A stretch of 64,000 nucleotides of DNA from Deferribacteraceae bacterium UBA6793. Lineage in GTDB: Bacteria > Chrysiogenota > Deferribacteres > Deferribacterales > Geovibrionaceae. Within the stretch, counting starts at the first letter, position 1; each line of letters starts with the position of its first letter. The notes under the pieces were generated by a model. It was not told where the DNA came from. It saw nothing but the letters and a program-made list of their open reading frames with translations, and made no database searches. The position numbers and the translations under genes are program-made. Location: the NCBI GenBank assembly GCA_002452405.1, contig DKFP01000006.1, positions 75,560 through 139,559 of the forward strand. Reading direction: 5' to 3'. This document shows positions 61,245 to 64,000 of this stretch, piece by piece.

Positions 61245-62135
61245 ATGAAAATCGCCGCTGTAAAAACCGGAGCGATAGGCGACCTTATCCAGATAACCCC
61301 CGCGCTTGCAGCTCTCAGAAAGAAATACCCTCAAAGCAAAATAACCCTTGTATGCGGCGCGGAATACGCCCATGCACTTAAAGACCATCCTGCGGTCACA
61401 GACATCCTTACGTTCAACTCCAGAAGACTTTACAGCCGGCTCATGCCGTTTGAAGCGCTGAATGTGCTGAGATTGCTGCGGAATTTCGAAAGCGCCTATA
61501 TATTCCATACTGACGCTAAATGGCATCTTATCGGCAGACTGACAGGTGCGAAATGTTCTGTCAAGACGACGGGAACGCCGCGCTGGCTATGGCATCTGAA
61601 AACCGTGAACGATGGTTTTAATTTCGGATATTCATATCATCCGGAACCGCTGACCTTTAAACTTCCGGCAAAGCCATATATAGCGCTTGCGGCGGGCGGC
61701 GGCAGAAATTTCCGCAGATATACCCCACAGAAGATATGGGACAAACAGGCGGAACTCGCTTTAAAGATTGTTGAGGAAACGGATTACTGCGTGGCGCTTC
61801 TTGGAACGGAGGAGGACAGTCTCAAAACAGACCATCCGAAAATATTCGATTATACGGGCAGAACAACCCTTTCTGACTGCTTTCACATAATAGCAGGTGC
61901 AGTGCGCTACATCGGCTGCGACAGCGGGCTGACGCACCTTGCCGCCTGCACGGACACACCTGTTACCGCGATATTCGGAGCAACGAACCCGAAAGAATGT
62001 GCACCGCCAAACGTTAGGAACATAATCATGTCGAAACGCCCTTGCACACCCTGCGAAAAAGACGGCATCCACGCCTGCCCCGAAAACCTGTGTATGCGCG
62101 AAATCAGCGTTGACGAGGTTTTCAGATCTATTTAA
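61245..62135 (+). CDS. Glycosyltransferase family 9 (heptosyltransferase-like)
   Basis: The 296-residue GT-B protein has KTGAIGDLIQITPAL at the N-terminus, ALAAGGGRNFRRYTP in the middle and GCDSGLTHLAACTDTPVTAIFGATNP for nucleotide-sugar binding, the ADP-heptose pattern. The C-terminus has a Cys group (CTPCEKDGIHACPENLC) seen in several GT9 enzymes. It should add a sugar to the LPS core. It is convergent with the rhodanese gene and overlaps it by 8 bases. Confidence 0.9.
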   Translation: MKIAAVKTGAIGDLIQITPALAALRKKYPQSKITLVCGAEYAHALKDHPAVTDILTFNSRRLYSRLMPFEALNVLRLLRNFESAYIFHTDAKWHLIGRLTGAKCSVKTTGTPRWLWHLKTVNDGFNFGYSYHPEPLTFKLPAKPYIALAAGGGRNFRRYTPQKIWDKQAELALKIVEETDYCVALLGTEEDSLKTDHPKIFDYTGRTTLSDCFHIIAGAVRYIGCDSGLTHLAACTDTPVTAIFGATNPKECAPPNVRNIIMSKRPCTPCEKDGIHACPENLCMREISVDEVFRSI

Positions 62136-62565
62136 CCTCTATATGGTCTTTATGGTAAATAACGTTTGTGCGTATCCAGTACACATTGCCGCCCGTATAC
62201 CCGCATCCGCCGTTTGTCACTGAATCTGTAAAGTTCTGATACGACTCCTGCGCACGGGGTCCGGGACAGATGAGGATCACAATCTTATCCTTAGGTATCA
62301 TAGATATGGCTTTTTCACAGCCACCATCTTCATAGAATATATCGGGGTCAAGATACCCTATCGTATCGGTATGTTGTTTGTTATAAAAGTCCATCGGTCT
62401 TGCATCGAAAAACACCACGTTATCAACATTCTCTTTTTTAAGAACATCCATAACCCAGTTCTTTGTAACAGAGCCCTCTTTTTCACCCTTTTCCACTTTT
62501 TGTACTGTGTCCGCATAAACTGCGAATGACAAAAGAAACAGAAGAAAAATAGTGATATGTTTCAT
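62128..62565 (-). CDS. Periplasmic rhodanese-like protein
   Basis: The 145-residue precursor has a signal peptide (MKHITIFLLFLLSFAVYAD) and a rhodanese fold (VVFFDARPMDFYNKQH; VILICPGPRAQES). The active loop CPGPRA has the Cys in the right place (ICPGPRAQ), so sulfur transfer is possible. A role in sulfur or selenium handling would suit the respiratory context, but this is speculation. AGGTG precedes the ATG. Confidence 0.8.
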   Translation of the reverse strand: MKHITIFLLFLLSFAVYADTVQKVEKGEKEGSVTKNWVMDVLKKENVDNVVFFDARPMDFYNKQHTDTIGYLDPDIFYEDGGCEKAISMIPKDKIVILICPGPRAQESYQNFTDSVTNGGCGYTGGNVYWIRTNVIYHKDHIEVK

Positions 62566-62622
62566 AACGGCACCTGCAAATAAATATTTGATTATATTAT
62601 AATAAATATACTGTTCAACATT

Positions 62623-63186
62623 TCAATCAGAAATAAGACGGCTGATTCTGTTTTGAATAAATAGCCATCTTTCTTCAGGCACTGTTTTCGGAACCGTTAT
62701 GACATCATACCCCAGTTCTTTATATATTTCTGCGATCCGCTCTCCGAACCTTTCCGCCTGAGCATACGTCATCCTTCGTTCATCATCAGTTACATAAATC
62801 TCACCCCAACCTTCAAATAAAAATACACTCAGGTTATATTCATACATTTTTGCTGCATTATAGTAAACCTCAGTATCAAGCCCGAATAATTCAGCATATG
62901 CAATCATATCCGGTATACCTCTGTCAAATAAACATATTCGTTTTCGATACTCTTCCGAGCACAGCATATAGTAATTCGTAGCCCTTGAAAGAACCAGTTG
63001 AGTAAAAATATCCGGGCTATCTTCAGGCACGCCTTTTCCGACAATCAATCTTTGCTCGTATAAAATTTTCCTTGCAGGCTCAGGAATACAAATGATATCC
63101 GAATCTTCAAAGAATTTTATCACAGTGGATTTTCCGGCTCCCATGGCACCTGTTAATATAAAAAAATTATCATTGCATAATGACAT
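62623..63186 (-). CDS. P-loop NTPase/kinase-like protein (AAA_28/NadR-like)
   Basis: The 187-residue protein has Walker A GAMGAGKST near the N-terminus, an acidic PEPARKIL segment, CLFDRGIPDMIAYAELFG (Walker B-like with DRG) and a basic C-terminal lid region (TYAQAERFGERIAEIYKELGYDV). This is the layout of AAA_28-type ATPases related to nucleoside or NMN kinases; substrate unknown. GAAGGAG precedes the ATG. Confidence 0.8.
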   Translation of the reverse strand: MSLCNDNFFILTGAMGAGKSTVIKFFEDSDIICIPEPARKILYEQRLIVGKGVPEDSPDIFTQLVLSRATNYYMLCSEEYRKRICLFDRGIPDMIAYAELFGLDTEVYYNAAKMYEYNLSVFLFEGWGEIYVTDDERRMTYAQAERFGERIAEIYKELGYDVITVPKTVPEERWLFIQNRISRLISD

Positions 63187-63317
63187 TAGAATAACTCCTT
63201 CTTATATTACATATTTAATAGGATTTTAAGCAGAACTTGGCTTGCAGCCAACGTGCCGTTTACTTGAGATTGGCAATCGTATTCATTTCATGATAAAACG
63301 TGATGAATAAACGCTGC

Positions 63318-63349
63318 AACTTTCTAATTAAGTTGGAAACTAAACTAAC
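63318..63349 (+). repeat. Direct repeat flanking the toxin-antitoxin pair, left copy
   Basis: AACTT-n-CTAAT-n-AAGTTGGAAAC...CTAAC lies next to the toxin stop codon. It matches the right copy at 63923-63953 at about 26 of 32 positions, including an unbroken AAGTTGGAAAC. Confidence 0.55.
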
Positions 63350-63355
63350 CGCTTT

Positions 63356-63625
63356 TTATCTTTTAAGTTCTTTATAAAAGTTTTCATGGCTGCCAATTGA
63401 GAGAAGGACAATCTTGGAATCATCAAACTGATAGGCGATTAAAAATAACTGCTTAGTGATTTTGCATTTATAGACAAATATCAATGCCAAATCACCTTTC
63501 TTTTGTTCACCGGCATAAGGGTCTGCATAAATATCCTTTATTGCTTCATCAAGCTCTGACAACTGATTTTTATGCAGCTTCATTTTGTTTCTCGCAAAAG
63601 TAGGAGTCTGAAGCAATTTACGCAT
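63356..63625 (-). CDS. RelE/ParE-superfamily toxin
   Basis: The 89-residue basic protein has the RelE/YafQ pattern: MRKLLQTPTFARNKMKLHKNQLSELDEAIKDI, a central GDLALIFVYKCKITKQLFLIAYQF sheet, and a C-terminal SIGSHENFYKELKR tail typical of mRNA-interferase or gyrase toxins. Its ATG overlaps the antitoxin stop (TAATG), with GGAGAAGGAG inside the antitoxin as ribosome site. Confidence 0.85.
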   Translation of the reverse strand: MRKLLQTPTFARNKMKLHKNQLSELDEAIKDIYADPYAGEQKKGDLALIFVYKCKITKQLFLIAYQFDDSKIVLLSIGSHENFYKELKR

Positions 63626-63852
63626 TATGCTCCTTCTCCAAACGTATACTCCTCAAGTTCACCTTGCTTTGCCTGCTCGAGTGCAACAAGCAGTTCCTTT
63701 ATCATGCTGAAATTCAAATCGGGATTTTCTTCTGCAATTTTTCCGATTTTTGCCCAATACTCTATCTGACCACCGACAGAACGGTTCTCCACCTTTGATA
63801 AAATCCTCGCAGAATCAACTATTTCGTCAGAAATTCTTATTGCGTGCGCCAT
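63625..63852 (-). CDS. ParD-like antitoxin
   Basis: The 75-residue protein reads MAHAIRISDEIVDSARILSK then NRSVGGQIEYWAKIGKIAEENPDL, a ribbon-helix-helix DNA-binding start of the ParD_like type, followed by an acidic tail for toxin contact. ATG 63852 has GAGAGGTG upstream; an open frame extends 17 codons further without support. The antitoxin-first order with one-base overlap fits a type II module. Confidence 0.85.
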   Translation of the reverse strand: MAHAIRISDEIVDSARILSKVENRSVGGQIEYWAKIGKIAEENPDLNFSMIKELLVALEQAKQGELEEYTFGEGA

Positions 63853-63871
63853 ATTACACCTCTCAAAACAC

Positions 63872-63899
63872 GATATTGCATATTGCAATGAAATGCAAC
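63872..63899. promoter_or_regulatory. Candidate operator of the toxin-antitoxin pair
   Basis: TTGCATATTGCAATGAAATGCAA contains three spaced TGCA(A/T) half-sites forming overlapping inverted repeats, 20-50 bases upstream of the antitoxin ATG. Antitoxins of this type usually repress their own promoter. Confidence 0.4.
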
Positions 63900-63922
63900 A
63901 CAATTATCATAGCATAATCCGT

Positions 63923-63953
63923 AACTTACTAATGAAGTTGGAAACCGGCTAAC
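63923..63953 (+). repeat. Direct repeat flanking the toxin-antitoxin pair, right copy
   Basis: AACTTACTAATGAAGTTGGAAAC followed by CGGCTAAC, upstream of the antitoxin. It matches the left copy at 63318 in the same orientation, about 605 bases apart, enclosing the whole TA module. Confidence 0.55.
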
Positions 63954-64000
63954 TCATAAAGCACACAAATCAAGCCAATTATGCAAACTGCATAACGCAG

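Noticed and set aside
63187..64000. Integron attC sites around the toxin-antitoxin genes
   Set aside because: The flanking repeats do not show clear paired RYYYAAC/GTTRRRY boxes, and no integrase is seen; reported only as direct repeats.

Overview
The window looks like a chromosomal segment of a Gram-negative, strictly respiratory anaerobe. It has an outer-membrane beta-barrel, lipoprotein signal peptidase, a heptosyltransferase-like enzyme, several c-type cytochromes and two periplasmic molybdenum reductases. The gene mix (c7-type triheme cytochrome, DMSO-reductase-family enzymes, MCP, HD-GYP) would suit a Deferribacteres-type organism such as Geovibrio, Denitrovibrio or Seleniivibrio. That placement is inference from gene content only. 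No rRNA is present.

Layout. 0-8.6 kb is a minus-strand housekeeping block: a secreted transglutaminase-like protein, greA, xseA, a FtsB/DivIC-like gene, a DUF4416-like gene, hfq, miaA, mutL and accA, with promoters visible before hfq and accA. A DsbA/DsbC-like thioredoxin-fold protein follows. 9.8-17.2 kb on the plus strand carries ileS-lspA-purH, then purD-purE-threonylcarbamoyl-AMP synthase, then a triheme cytochrome with its own strong promoter. 18.4-22.6 kb is MCP, an orphan OppF-type ATPase and cysS. 23-25.6 kb is a minus-strand operon of two tandem GntR/FCD regulators and an HD-GYP protein. It is followed by rnpB (RNase P RNA), a NapH-like iron-sulfur membrane protein, and divergent GDPD and SGNH hydrolase genes. 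29-32.7 kb holds two tandem Tat-lipoprotein phosphoesterases. 32.8-35.3 kb is an ArsR-type repressor plus a P1B heavy-metal ATPase with a clear operator. 36.4-43 kb is thrS-infC-rpmI-rplT and pheS-pheT, where infC starts at AUA.

The accessory part begins near a tRNA-Leu (43.1 kb). It contains an alkaline-phosphatase-superfamily protein, an unrecognised 310-residue protein, and an orphan type I-F CRISPR array of seven perfect repeats with seven 32-bp spacers. A respiratory island follows at 46-57.3 kb. Its first operon is sensor kinase, TorA/BisC-like molybdoenzyme and a monoheme cytochrome that appears to start at AUA. An OmpR-type regulator comes next. The second operon is outer-membrane barrel, six-heme cytochrome, DmsA-like Tat lipoprotein, DmsB and a TorD/DmsD chaperone. 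It has no DmsC anchor and resembles in logic the DmsEFAB extracellular DMSO-respiration clusters of Shewanella. The last 6.5 kb holds mscL, a Cys-rich secreted peptide, a beta-helix repeat protein, an AlaX-like protein, rpsT, a GT9 glycosyltransferase, a rhodanese, an NTPase and a ParD/RelE-type toxin-antitoxin pair flanked by direct repeats.

Two families of dispersed palindromic elements recur between genes. Family 1 has eight copies with TGAGAYTGC-type termini; family 2 has two copies. Every copy lies just downstream of a gene 3' end, which suggests a role in transcript ends or mobility rather than random scatter.
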